Shown: positions 1-8,262, counted from the first letter of the stretch. The stretch: 25,185 nucleotides of DNA from Desulfobacterales bacterium (GCA_030145015.1 JAQYWI010000062.1:1-25185); one strand, 5' to 3'. A program made the numbers and translations. The notes: generated by a model from the letters alone, not told the origin.

Positions 1-51
1 TTACGGGTTGCGTTTTGCAAGTAAATCGGAAATCGTTTAGAACTCAACAGC

Positions 52-79
52 TCGTAACCCGGAACTCGCAACGCGCAAC
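52..79. repeat. Degenerate heptamer tandem repeat (NCGNAAC x4)
   Basis: Four adjacent 7-bp units, tcgtaac, ccggaac, tcgcaac and gcgcaac, run without a gap just downstream of the stop of the minus-strand lipoprotein gene. Read on the other strand they are GTTNCGN units. Bases 1-51 hold looser copies of the same words (ttacgggttgcg). No coding or terminator signal is visible here. It is one of several short-period intergenic elements in this window. Confidence 0.6.
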
Positions 80-82
80 TTT

Positions 83-523
83 TTACTCCCATCTGTCCTG
101 ATGCTTTTCGTGGAAGTACTCGATCTTTGTTACCAGTTTTTCTCTTTGTTCCGCTGACAGGGTTTTGTGAAATTCGACCAGGCGGTCCATCGCCAGATTG
201 ATAAATTCATCTATCTGCGCGCGCTTCTGATCAATTAGATCTTTTAGGTTTTCCCGGCTGATTTCATCTTTGCGCAACTCGGCCATAAAGGCAGCATGCA
301 TGGCCTCTTTTTCTCCATGCATTTCCCTGGCCTTGGCGATAAATTCTCCTTTGATCCCATCGAGCTGCGCTCTCTGCCCCTCGGTCAGGTCAAGGGTTTC
401 GGCAATATAATCCACCATAAATGCCGCCTTGCCCTCATGAGAGTGGGAACGACAGCCGGTGAAAATCAAAGCCCCTGAAATAAAAACACCAATTAATGCG
501 ATTGTTAAACCTTTTTTTAGCAT
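83..523 (-). CDS. Spy/CpxP-like LTXXQ-motif lipoprotein
   Basis: A 146-residue protein with a lipoprotein signal: MLKKG, a hydrophobic stretch at about residues 6-22, then lipobox FTGC with Cys24. The mature part is charged and helical, with LTEGQ at 46-50 and LSAEQ at 122-126, the two LTxxQ motifs of the Spy/CpxP/CnrX family. By family knowledge it is an envelope-stress chaperone or metal-responsive periplasmic sensor; lipid anchoring is less usual than the free periplasmic E. coli proteins. The start at 523 is chosen because AGGAGG lies directly upstream with proper spacing; an in-frame ATG at 547 has no such site. Several His and Met residues (SHSHEGK near the N-terminus) could bind metal. 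Three TGTAAC direct repeats lie about 100 bp upstream of the start. Family call is fairly sure; the ligand is unknown. Confidence 0.85.
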   Translation of the reverse strand: MLKKGLTIALIGVFISGALIFTGCRSHSHEGKAAFMVDYIAETLDLTEGQRAQLDGIKGEFIAKAREMHGEKEAMHAAFMAELRKDEISRENLKDLIDQKRAQIDEFINLAMDRLVEFHKTLSAEQREKLVTKIEYFHEKHQDRWE

Positions 524-588
524 GATTCCTCCTTTGTTGTAAAACAACGAATACGGGTTGATAAAAAGATGAGCCTTTGTATGGGAGA

Positions 589-651
589 AATATAATCAGA
601 ACAAAGGAAGAATGCTTTTCCGTGGTGTAACAGTTTGTAACAAATTGTAAC
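589..651 (-). promoter_or_regulatory. Triple TGTAAC direct-repeat operator plus -10 for the Spy-like gene
   Basis: On the plus strand TGTAAC starts at 626, 636 and 646, exactly 10 bp apart (GTTACA on the transcribed side). Toward the gene, a TATATT -10-like hexamer occupies 594-589 and no good -35 is seen, leaving the repeats just upstream of the -35 position. One-helical-turn direct repeats of this kind are the usual target of OmpR/PhoB-family response regulators; E. coli CpxR uses GTAAA-N5-GTAAA in front of cpxP and spy. The regulator itself is not in the window, so the assignment is inferred from spacing and from the target gene. Confidence 0.6.
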
Positions 652-711
652 TCAGGGAGTGACCCATGCATTTTCAGATAGCTAATTTTTGAAAATGATT
701 TAAGAAAATTA

Positions 712-776
712 TTGACAATATATGATAGCCTTGTTGAAAGAATCCTGTGAAACGATATTGCTTAAGGCAAAGGATT
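712..776 (+). promoter_or_regulatory. Leader and possible promoter of the hydantoinase-urocanase operon
   Basis: TTGTTG (731-736), a 17-bp spacer and GATATT (754-759) form a weak sigma70-like promoter; a better -35 hexamer TTGACA at 712-717 has no matching -10. Overlapping the start region is a nested inverted repeat: AATCCT (741-746) with AGGATT (771-776), and TTGC (758-761) with GCAA (767-770). This could be an operator or a leader hairpin. The first gene starts at 826 behind GGGAGG. Confidence 0.35.
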
Positions 777-825
777 ACAAAATCAGCATTATTTGCGACT
801 CAATTAATTATTTAAGGGAGGCCTA

Positions 826-2205
826 ATGCCGACGTCTGTCAAAGCGGATTTCACACTGGATCTTCTGATCCAGGGAGATATTGTCCTTCCCGACAGGGTC
901 TTGACCGACGGCATGATTGGTATACGTGACGGTCTTATTGCTGGCATTTTTGAACCCGGCGCAATACCTTCATGCTGCGATCGAATAGATGCCAGGGGCA
1001 AACTCGTATTGCCGGGCGTCATTGATGCGCATGTGCACTGTTTCAGTGCCCTTCAGGAAGGATTTGTTTACGCCACACGTTCGGCTGCAGCCGGCGGCGT
1101 TACCACATTCATTGATATGCCCTATGACGCCGGTGCACCAGTGGTATCGGCTGATGTACTTTTAAAGAAGCGCAAACGATTGGAAAAAGAGGCTGTAGTC
1201 GATGTGGCGCTGCTTGGCACCATCAAAAAAACAGGCGGGCTGGATCAGATTTCAAAGCTCGCGGAAGCCGGCGTATGCGGCTTTAAAGTTTCGCTCTTTG
1301 AAACTGACCCGGAACGATTTCCTCGAATTCCGGATGGTGAGTTATTGGCGGCATTTCGTCTTGTAAAGGAAACCGGTTTGCCCATTGGTGTTCATGCTGA
1401 AAACGATGATATTGTAAAGAGAGAGAGCTTCAGGGAACGCTCGCTTGCATCAACCGATCCTCTGTCGCACTCGCGCAGCCGGCCGAAGGTGGCTGAGTCG
1501 GAAGCGGTACTCCGGGCCCTTGAGCTCGCCTACGCGACCGGCGTCAGGTTGCATATTTACCATGTTTCTCATCCGCGAATTTTCGATCTCGTTGATTGGT
1601 ATCGAGAGCAGGGCGTAAAGGTTAGTGCTGAAACCTGCATACATTACCTCACTTTGAATGAAACAGATCTTTTACAGCTTGGTGCCAAGGCTAAGGTCAA
1701 TCCACCTCTGCGGACAGAATCAGACCGGAATGGACTATGGCAGCTATGCACAGCCGGCCGTGTAGATTTTATAACATCCGACCATGCCCCATGGGAATTA
1801 GAGCGGAAACAGAAAAAAAATATTTTTGACAGCGCCGCCGGCATGCCGGGGGTTGAGATGCTTCTCCCTATAATCTACAGCGAAGGTGTGGCAAAAGGCA
1901 AAATTACGATAAATGATTTGGCACGACTCATTTCCGAAAATCCAGCCAGAATATTTGATCTTTTCCCGGGCAAGGGGCAGATTCGCCCTGGAGCGGACGC
2001 CGATCTTGTGATTTTGGATCCTGAAGTAAAATGGGCGGTTGACGAAAGCAAACAACATTCGACAGCAGGCTGGAGCCCTTACAACGACCGTGCAATACAA
2101 GGGAAAATTGTACGAACCCTTGTAAGGGGTGTAACCGTTTACGACGGTACGGTAATTGTTGTTGAACCCGGATTTGGGAAGTTTATCGAGCCCGGTAAAA
2201 AATAA
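826..2205 (+). CDS. Hydantoinase/allantoinase-family cyclic amidohydrolase
   Basis: A 459-residue amidohydrolase-superfamily enzyme of the dihydropyrimidinase/allantoinase group, expected to open a five- or six-membered cyclic ureide to an N-carbamoyl acid in the cytoplasm. Visible ligands of the binuclear metal site are the HxH of DAHVH (His69, His71), the carboxylated Lys154 in GFKVSLF, His190 (GVHAEN), His246 (YHVSH) and Asp319 (TSDHAPW). The C-terminal HSTAGWSPYNDRAIQGK segment resembles allantoinases more than true dihydropyrimidinases. The start is set by GGGAGG 4 bp upstream of the ATG. It is first in an operon with an N-carbamoyl-amino-acid hydrolase, a urocanase homologue and a second amidohydrolase. 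That context favours hydantoin-5-propionate as substrate, as in the fourth step of ergothioneine breakdown. Allantoin is the main alternative. Confidence 0.85.
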   Translation: MPTSVKADFTLDLLIQGDIVLPDRVLTDGMIGIRDGLIAGIFEPGAIPSCCDRIDARGKLVLPGVIDAHVHCFSALQEGFVYATRSAAAGGVTTFIDMPYDAGAPVVSADVLLKKRKRLEKEAVVDVALLGTIKKTGGLDQISKLAEAGVCGFKVSLFETDPERFPRIPDGELLAAFRLVKETGLPIGVHAENDDIVKRESFRERSLASTDPLSHSRSRPKVAESEAVLRALELAYATGVRLHIYHVSHPRIFDLVDWYREQGVKVSAETCIHYLTLNETDLLQLGAKAKVNPPLRTESDRNGLWQLCTAGRVDFITSDHAPWELERKQKKNIFDSAAGMPGVEMLLPIIYSEGVAKGKITINDLARLISENPARIFDLFPGKGQIRPGADADLVILDPEVKWAVDESKQHSTAGWSPYNDRAIQGKIVRTLVRGVTVYDGTVIVVEPGFGKFIEPGKK

Positions 2206-2225
2206 GCAGGGGAAACCGATATCGC

Positions 2226-3488
2226 ATGTTATCGATTAAACCAAATCAGACCCGCATTAAACGAGATATAATGAAATTTGCCGAGTTTGTCGACCCTGAA
2301 GAGGAGGGATTTACCCGCATATCCTTTTCGGATCAAAACCTCAAAGCCGTTGAGCACATGACCGTTTTGATGGAAACGGAAGCTGATCTATCTGTTTATA
2401 TTGATGCCGCCGGAAATTTGATCGGCAGAAGAGAAGGCCGGCGACCCGATGCGCCATCCATCATGATCGGATCGCATTTAGATACGGTTCGGGCGGGCGG
2501 GCGTTTCGATGGCATTGCCGGCGTCGTAGCGGGACTGGAAGTCGCAAGAATTTTGAAAGAAATGGACGTCACGCTGGGGCATCCTCTTGAAATTGTAGTT
2601 TTCATGGCCGAGGAACCTTCTCCTTTTGGTCTCTCAACCGTGGGATCCCGGGCAATGACCGGAAAACTATCCCCGCAGATCATCAACTCATTGAAAGACG
2701 ATCAGGGTAGAACTCTGCCCCAGGCGATTCGTCAAATGGGAGGGGACCCGTCAAATTTGCAGCAGGCCAATAGATCTCCTACTGATATTCTCGCATTCCT
2801 GGAACTTCACATAGAACAGGGCCCTGCCCTGGAAGAACGCAACATTCCGATTGGAATTGTCACTGGAATCGTGGAGATAGCCCGGGGTGATGTTAAAGTC
2901 GTCGGCCGCAATGATCATGCCGGCACCACCCCGATGGAAATCCGGCACGATGCGTTGGCCGCAGCGTCTGAAATCGTGCTGGCTTTAGAGACAACCTGTA
3001 AAGCTTCGGCGGGGATCGTGGGAACCATCGGCAAAATGGATGTTCTCCCGAACGCCCTCAATGTCATACCGGGTCTGGTAAACATTGGCATGGAGTTGCG
3101 CTGTCTTGACGAAGAAATCATAAAGAAAGCTATCAAAAAGTTTAAGCTCGATTTGGAAAATATTCAACATTCCCGAGGGATTGAGATTGTGTGCGACACA
3201 TGGACGAGCTCTCAGAAAGTTATTTTCGATAAATCCCTGGTAGCCCTTGCATCGGCAACTTGTGATAAACTTGAAATTCCGTATTTACTGCTACCCTCCG
3301 GAGCCGGACACGATGCCGGCCATCTTGCCCGGATTACTCAGGCAGGAATGATATTTGTCCCCTCAAAGGGTGGGAGAAGTCACTGCCCTGAGGAATGGAC
3401 AGATTTTGATCACATCTGCTGCGGGGCCGAAGTGTTGGGAAGCCTTGTTGGCGAGATCGATAACCGTGATGTAAATGAAAGGAATTAA
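2226..3488 (+). CDS. M20-family N-carbamoyl-L-amino acid hydrolase / allantoate amidohydrolase
   Basis: A 420-residue binuclear metalloamidase of the M20/AllC-HyuC group, which releases CO2 and ammonia from N-carbamoyl amino acids (or ammonia from allantoate). The family ligands are all present: His84 (GSHLDT), Asp95 (GRFDG), Glu130 (MAEEPSPF), His195 (LELHIEQG) and His386 (GGRSHCPEE). The dimerisation/substrate segment GRNDHAGTTPM is intact at about 228-237. The gene begins 20 bp after the upstream stop, with GGGGAAA as a modest ribosome-binding site. Its last codons overlap or abut the urocanase homologue, implying translational coupling. Next to a hydantoinase it most simply does the second half of hydantoin opening; with a urocanase alongside, N-carbamoyl-L-glutamate is the likely substrate (inference). 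Confidence 0.87.
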   Translation: MLSIKPNQTRIKRDIMKFAEFVDPEEEGFTRISFSDQNLKAVEHMTVLMETEADLSVYIDAAGNLIGRREGRRPDAPSIMIGSHLDTVRAGGRFDGIAGVVAGLEVARILKEMDVTLGHPLEIVVFMAEEPSPFGLSTVGSRAMTGKLSPQIINSLKDDQGRTLPQAIRQMGGDPSNLQQANRSPTDILAFLELHIEQGPALEERNIPIGIVTGIVEIARGDVKVVGRNDHAGTTPMEIRHDALAAASEIVLALETTCKASAGIVGTIGKMDVLPNALNVIPGLVNIGMELRCLDEEIIKKAIKKFKLDLENIQHSRGIEIVCDTWTSSQKVIFDKSLVALASATCDKLEIPYLLLPSGAGHDAGHLARITQAGMIFVPSKGGRSHCPEEWTDFDHICCGAEVLGSLVGEIDNRDVNERN

Positions 3489-3492
3489 ATCC

Positions 3493-5187
3493 GTGAAGCC
3501 TAAAATTCTGAACTCCGTCAAAGCCCAACAGGGATCAACCCTAAGATGCAAGGGGTGGAAGCAGGAAGCCATTTTGCGGATGATGGAGAATAATATGGCC
3601 AACGGCGAGCGCCCGGCAGAGTTGATCATCTATGGCGGGCGGGCCAAATGCGCGCGTAACTGGGAGAGTTACTATGCCATCCGCAACGCACTGATGCAAC
3701 TTGAAATAGATGAGACTTTAGTCGTTCAGTCCGGGATGCCGGCAGCTGTTTTTCGGACGCATCGTTTGGCGCCTAGCGTAATTATGGCCAATTCCAACAT
3801 GATCCAGGCCAATTGGCCGGAATTCAATGAGTTACTGGAAAAAAACTTGATCTCCTTTGCTTCATACACCGCCGGACCCTGGCAATACATTGGCAGTCAG
3901 GGCGTCATCCAGGGCACTTTTGAAACCTTGGGGTGTGTGGCAGATCGTCATTATGGCGGGTCATTGGCGGGCAAGATTTTTTTGACGGCCGGGCTGGGGG
4001 GTATGGGACAGAGCCAACCCACAGCGATGAACATGCATGGCGGTGTCAGCCTGGCCATCGAAATCGATGGGAACAAGATTCGCAAACGCATCGAAGGCGG
4101 TATGGTTGATCAATTCGCCCTTTCCCTGGAAGAGGGTGTCCGCCTGATTACCAATGCCCGGGATGAAAAACGCTCCCTGGGAGTAGCGGTCCAAGGCAAT
4201 GCCGCCGAGTGCTTCGAAGCCCTGTTGGAAAAAGGGTGGCGGCCCGATGTGATCACCGAAATGTGCCCCTGCCACGATCCACTGGCCTATATACCGGTGG
4301 GCTACGATCCGGAAACCGCCGCCAAGCTGCGTCATTCCGACCCGACGACCTACACCCGCTTGGCGCGGGAGTCGATGATTAGACATTTACGGGCCATGAA
4401 TGGATTTAAAGAACAGGGTGTACCGGTTTTCGAATATGGCACCTTTATCCGCAGTGAGTGTATCGAAGGCGGCATGGATTCGGCGGAAGCGACGATCGTG
4501 CCCGGATACATGGTCGCATATGTGCGTGATATGTACTGCGAAGGTCGCGGGCCTTTTCGTTGGACCTGTATTTCCGGCTCCGTGGAAGATCAAAAACGAT
4601 TGGACGATCTGGCGCTGGAACTATTTCCGAAAGACCATATGGTGCAGCGCTGGATTCCGTTAGCGCGCGACCTGCCCGTTGAAGGACTGCCGGCCCGGAT
4701 CTGTTTCCTCGGTTTCGGGCAAAGAAAAAAGTTCGGTTTAGCGGTCAACGAACTGGTGCGCCGGGGAGATTTGGCGGGCCCGGTGGCTTTTGCCCGGGAC
4801 AACCTGGATAGCGGTTCGATTGTCAACCCTCTCTCGGAAACCGAAGATATGAAAGACGGCAGCGATAAGGTGGCCGATTGGCCCTACCTCAACGCCATGT
4901 TGAATGTGGCCGGGATGGCCGATCTGGTAACGGTCCAGGCCAACGGGGCCATGGGCATCTCGGCCCATACCGGGGTCACCATGATCGCCGATGGAACCGA
5001 AGAAGCCGCTTTGCGTTTGGAAGCCTGCCTGACCACCGATGCGGGCATAGGGGTTGTGCGACACGCCCAGGCCGGTTATGAGATCGCCCGGGAAGTTGCC
5101 CTGGGCAAAGGCCGCTTGACCGATGAAAGCATCTCAATCCCTCTATGGTGGACAGCGGAAGCTACCTTCGGTCCCGATGAACAATAA
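3493..5187 (+). CDS. Divergent urocanase-family hydratase (candidate thiourocanate hydratase)
   Basis: A 564-residue NAD-dependent urocanase-fold protein. The overall fold markers are kept: RCKGWKQEA, IIYGG (45-49), the NAD-binding run YIGSQGVIQGTFET at about 132-145, LTAGLGGMG (164-172), and Cys349 in MYCEGRGPFRW at the position of P. putida Cys410. Active-site segments differ from true HutU (compared from memory): TDQTSAHD is TEMCPCHD (255-262), GNNIR is GTFIR (316-320), YIRPLF is YVRDMY, DHLDSG is DNLDSG, and the HHGGGVG region is QANGAMG. The GTG at 3493 is preferred over the ATG at 3475 because AAAGGA sits 9 bp before it; either way the gene overlaps or abuts the carbamoylase gene. It likely hydrates a modified urocanate such as thiourocanate; plain urocanate remains possible. 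Family call is certain, substrate is inferred. Confidence 0.85.
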   Translation: MKPKILNSVKAQQGSTLRCKGWKQEAILRMMENNMANGERPAELIIYGGRAKCARNWESYYAIRNALMQLEIDETLVVQSGMPAAVFRTHRLAPSVIMANSNMIQANWPEFNELLEKNLISFASYTAGPWQYIGSQGVIQGTFETLGCVADRHYGGSLAGKIFLTAGLGGMGQSQPTAMNMHGGVSLAIEIDGNKIRKRIEGGMVDQFALSLEEGVRLITNARDEKRSLGVAVQGNAAECFEALLEKGWRPDVITEMCPCHDPLAYIPVGYDPETAAKLRHSDPTTYTRLARESMIRHLRAMNGFKEQGVPVFEYGTFIRSECIEGGMDSAEATIVPGYMVAYVRDMYCEGRGPFRWTCISGSVEDQKRLDDLALELFPKDHMVQRWIPLARDLPVEGLPARICFLGFGQRKKFGLAVNELVRRGDLAGPVAFARDNLDSGSIVNPLSETEDMKDGSDKVADWPYLNAMLNVAGMADLVTVQANGAMGISAHTGVTMIADGTEEAALRLEACLTTDAGIGVVRHAQAGYEIAREVALGKGRLTDESISIPLWWTAEATFGPDEQ

Positions 5188-5237
5188 CTAGAAGTGATTT
5201 CAAAACCACATCTAACGATTTTAGGAGAACAGATTCA

Positions 5238-6710
5238 ATGCGGTGGATGATTAAGGGTGCGACACCCCTGCCACAATCTGAGGCGCCGGGAAAATTGAAA
5301 CCAATTGACGTTGTCATAGACGGCCACGAAATCGTTGCGCTTGGCAATGATTTGGATTCGAAGAAGCTCAAGATCGAAAAAGTCTTATCCGCACAGGACA
5401 AACTCATCATTCCCGGCTTGATTAATGCTCACCTTCATTCCCATGACCGTTTCGACAAGGGTCGCTTTGACAATCTTCCTCTGGAAGTATGGATGGTGCG
5501 ATACAATCCTCCAACAGCCGCACGAAATTGGACGGCCCGGGAATGTTATTTGCGGACCATGCTGGGCTGCATCGAGATGATTAAAAGCGGTACAACCACC
5601 GTCATAGATGATTTGCACCCGGGCTTTCCATTATCGCCGGAATGTCTGGACGCTGTTTTCCAGGCCTATCAGGATGCCGGGATGCGAGCCCAGGTGACGA
5701 TCGCATATGCGGACAAGCCCTATTATCAGACAATTCCTTTTTTGGAAGAACTTTTGCCGCAACACCTAAAACCGGCACCGGAACTTTCTGCCGAAGCCAG
5801 CCATGATTCGGTTCTTGCCTTGTGGCGTGATTTTGCGAAGAGATGGAAAGACCGGGTTCAGTTCATCCTCTCACCATCGGGACCCCAACGCTGCACGGAT
5901 GGCTTTTTAAGAAAAGTCTGGAGCCTTTCCGAGGCGTATAATTTACCCGTTGTGGTCCACGTTCTGGAAACGAAAGTGCAGGCAATTACAGGCCGTCATT
6001 TTTACGGAAAAAGTATGGTGGAGCATATGCAGGATCTGGGCCTCCTGACCCCGCTGACTGCCCTGGTTCACTGCGTATGGATAAATGATCACGATATCGA
6101 GCTGATTGCAAAAGCCGGCGCTTCCGTCGTCCATAATCCCCTGAGCAATTTAAAGCTCGGCAGCGGTATCGCTCCGGTCGGCAAAATGCTGGAGGCCGGT
6201 ATAAATGTGGGGATCGGAACCGACAATCACAGTGCAAGCGATATGGCGAATCTGTTCGAGGCCATGAAGGCCGCCGCTTTGATTCATAAGGTTTCACACC
6301 ATGAATATAACAAATGGACGGGTGCAAAAGAGGCCCTCCACATGGCCACACAGGGGGGTGCCCTTTGTGGCGGCCTGTCTGAGGAGACAGGAAAAATTGA
6401 ACCCGGGAAAAAGGCTGATCTTGTTCTTCTTGATTTAAAAGCACTCTCCTTCTTCCCGAAGAACAACCTTTTAAATCAACTTGTATTTTCTGAGAACGGA
6501 ACTGCGGTGGATACGGTCATCGTAGACGGCAACATCCTGATGGAAGGTCGCAGATTAATCTCTGTGGATGAGGCGGAAATCCTCCGGGAGTTGCGGGAAG
6601 GGATCGAGAAGATTCAAAAAAAGATTAATGCCGGCATTCCCGCCGGCAGGGAATTGGAACCTTACCTCCGAAAAGCCTATTACCGGTCAATAGAAATGGA
6701 CTCAGTATAA
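5238..6710 (+). CDS. ATZ/TRZ-type (COG0402) amidohydrolase
   Basis: A 490-residue mononuclear amidohydrolase of the deaminase/chlorohydrolase group (relatives: TrzN, AtzA, SAH/guanine deaminases). Metal and catalytic residues can be read: NAHLHSH (His65, His67), His241 and Glu244 in VVHVLETK, His278 in VHCVW, and Asp329 in GTDNHSASD. AGGAG lies 10 bp before the ATG. It is last of the four-gene operon and converges on the liv genes. The family hydrolyses amino, chloro or methylthio groups from aromatic or amidine carbons, so it could remove sulfur, a methylthio group or ammonia from position 2 of a thioxo- or imino-imidazolone made by the upstream urocanase homologue. It lacks the HutF-type NAHSHAFQ motif, so formimidoylglutamate deiminase is not favoured. 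The specific reaction is unknown. Confidence 0.8.
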   Translation: MRWMIKGATPLPQSEAPGKLKPIDVVIDGHEIVALGNDLDSKKLKIEKVLSAQDKLIIPGLINAHLHSHDRFDKGRFDNLPLEVWMVRYNPPTAARNWTARECYLRTMLGCIEMIKSGTTTVIDDLHPGFPLSPECLDAVFQAYQDAGMRAQVTIAYADKPYYQTIPFLEELLPQHLKPAPELSAEASHDSVLALWRDFAKRWKDRVQFILSPSGPQRCTDGFLRKVWSLSEAYNLPVVVHVLETKVQAITGRHFYGKSMVEHMQDLGLLTPLTALVHCVWINDHDIELIAKAGASVVHNPLSNLKLGSGIAPVGKMLEAGINVGIGTDNHSASDMANLFEAMKAAALIHKVSHHEYNKWTGAKEALHMATQGGALCGGLSEETGKIEPGKKADLVLLDLKALSFFPKNNLLNQLVFSENGTAVDTVIVDGNILMEGRRLISVDEAEILRELREGIEKIQKKINAGIPAGRELEPYLRKAYYRSIEMDSV

Positions 6711-6800
6711 GGGCCCATTGAAATGATCTGGAGCAAATAAGAAGAAGGCCATCAAAAGCATTACGGCCGAAGCCAAAAATTAAAGCGCAGAAAAAGTGAC

Positions 6801-7508
6801 CTAATCCCCAATTCCTAAATATTTCTCGAAAATGGTCTCGTTTTCCCGAACTTCGGCGGCAGCGCCCTTGTAGACAGTGACACCTGAGGCGAGCACGCAA
6901 ACGTTATCTGCGAGTTCGAGCGCACGGTTTGTATCCTGTTCCACCAAAAGGATGGTGATTCCGCGATCGCGCATGGTTGTCAGGACCTCAAAACAAAGAT
7001 CGACCATTTTCGGCATAAGCCCGAGCGAAAGCTCGTCGACCAGAAGCAGTTTCGGTCTCGCCATCAATGCACGGCCAATAGAAAGCATCTGCTGTTCACC
7101 ACCAGAGAGGGAATATGCCAGTTGCCGGCGTCGTTCGAAAAGCAGTGGAAATACAGAAAACACCTCCTCACGCTGCAATTTTTCCTGTTTCCTGGAAAAT
7201 GCATAGCCTCCTACAGTCAGGTTATCTTCCACGGTCAGGTCCGAAAACAATCTGCGACCTTCGGGTACAAGCGCTAAACCGCAACTCACACGGCTCACCG
7301 CTGACATTTGAGTAATGTCCCGACCCTCTACAAGGATCTGGCCGCGGTGCGTTGTAACATGGCCCATGATCGCCAAGATAGTCGATGTCTTTCCGGCTCC
7401 GTTTGGCCCCAGGAGGGCGAACACCTCACCCTTTTGTATGTGAATGTTCAGATCTTGGACCGCGCGTACCCGGTCGTAGCCGCAACTAAAATCCTTAAGC
7501 ACCAGCAT
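6801..7508 (-). CDS. livF: Branched-chain-type ABC importer, ATP-binding subunit LivF
   Basis: A 235-residue ATPase. Walker A GPNGAGKT is at 34-41, the signature LSGGEQQ at 134-140, Walker B LLLVDE at 154-159, and the H-loop is replaced by the usual LLVEQD of LivF (Gln in place of the His region). It is the last gene of the minus-strand importer operon and overlaps livG by 14 bp, a sign of coupled translation. GAGGGA precedes the start. Together with LivG it drives import through LivH and LivM. The substrate is not readable from the ATPase; the position next to hutI suggests an imidazole acid or amino acid. Confidence 0.93.
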   Translation of the reverse strand: MLVLKDFSCGYDRVRAVQDLNIHIQKGEVFALLGPNGAGKTSTILAIMGHVTTHRGQILVEGRDITQMSAVSRVSCGLALVPEGRRLFSDLTVEDNLTVGGYAFSRKQEKLQREEVFSVFPLLFERRRQLAYSLSGGEQQMLSIGRALMARPKLLLVDELSLGLMPKMVDLCFEVLTTMRDRGITILLVEQDTNRALELADNVCVLASGVTVYKGAAAEVRENETIFEKYLGIGD

Positions 7509-8262
7509 TTTCTTCCCTCGGATTTCCTAGATAAGCGCTGCGCACACTCGGGTTATCCATGACGCTGGCGGGATTACCGTCGGCGATGACACAACCGCCA
7601 TCAAGCACGACAAGCCGTGAAGTGATGCGAAGAACCTGTCCCAAATTATGCTCGACCAGTATAACCGTAATGCCATCCCGGTTGAGTTCCGTGATCGTAT
7701 CGGCAAGTTCGTTCGTTTCCTTTTGATTGAGGCCCGCCAATGGTTCGTCAAGTAAAAGTAGTTTAGCGTTGAGGGCAAGCGCGCGTGCAACTTCCAGTCG
7801 CTTCAAAAGGCCAAGCGGCAGAACTCCCGGATATGCATTCTTGTATTTTTCGAGACCCAGGCGTTCCAGGATGGCATAGGCCGATCTTTCCTCTTTCACT
7901 CTCGACACCTGGAACATGGCACCCAGGGCCATTCGGTTGCGTTTGAGCCCGGCCGCCAGGACAACGTTCTCAAGGACCGTCAGTGAGCTAAACGGACGCA
8001 CGATTTGATGGGTCAAGGCGATGCCATGACGGACGCGCGCATGCGTCGGAAACCCCGAGATATCCTCGTTTGCGAGAATCACACGTCCTGTGTCGGGCTT
8101 TAAAATCCCTGTAATCAGCGAGAGTAATGTGGTCTTTCCTGCGCCGTTGGGCCCGATAAGCCCTAAAAGCTCCCCTTTCTCAATCGAGAGCGTGACACGA
8201 TCGACAGCCTGCACGCCCCCAAAACGAATACTCAGATCATCAATACGAAGTAATTCGCTCAT
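7495..8262 (-). CDS. livG: Branched-chain-type ABC importer, ATP-binding subunit LivG
   Basis: A 255-residue ATPase with Walker A GPNGAGKT at 37-44, Walker B LLLLDEP at 168-174 and the H-loop in VILVEHN. The signature is LPLGLLKRLEVAR (148-160) in place of LSGGQ, a variant often seen in LivG proteins. The ATG overlaps the livM stop as ATGA (8259-8262), and AAGGTGG precedes it. It pairs with LivF as the nucleotide-binding dimer of a HAAT-family importer. The full-length LivG C-terminal tail (NPxVRSAYLG) is present. Confidence 0.93.
   Translation of the reverse strand: MSELLRIDDLSIRFGGVQAVDRVTLSIEKGELLGLIGPNGAGKTTLLSLITGILKPDTGRVILANEDISGFPTHARVRHGIALTHQIVRPFSSLTVLENVVLAAGLKRNRMALGAMFQVSRVKEERSAYAILERLGLEKYKNAYPGVLPLGLLKRLEVARALALNAKLLLLDEPLAGLNQKETNELADTITELNRDGITVILVEHNLGQVLRITSRLVVLDGGCVIADGNPASVMDNPSVRSAYLGNPREENAGA

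Noticed and set aside
826..3488. Plain allantoin utilisation (allantoinase plus allantoate amidohydrolase).
   Set aside because: Not excluded, but less economical: the same operon continues directly into a urocanase homologue and no other purine-degradation gene is present.
5238..6710. Assignment as formimidoylglutamate deiminase (HutF).
   Set aside because: The NAHLHSHDR motif and general layout fit the ATZ/TRZ group and not the HutF NAHSHAFQ signature.
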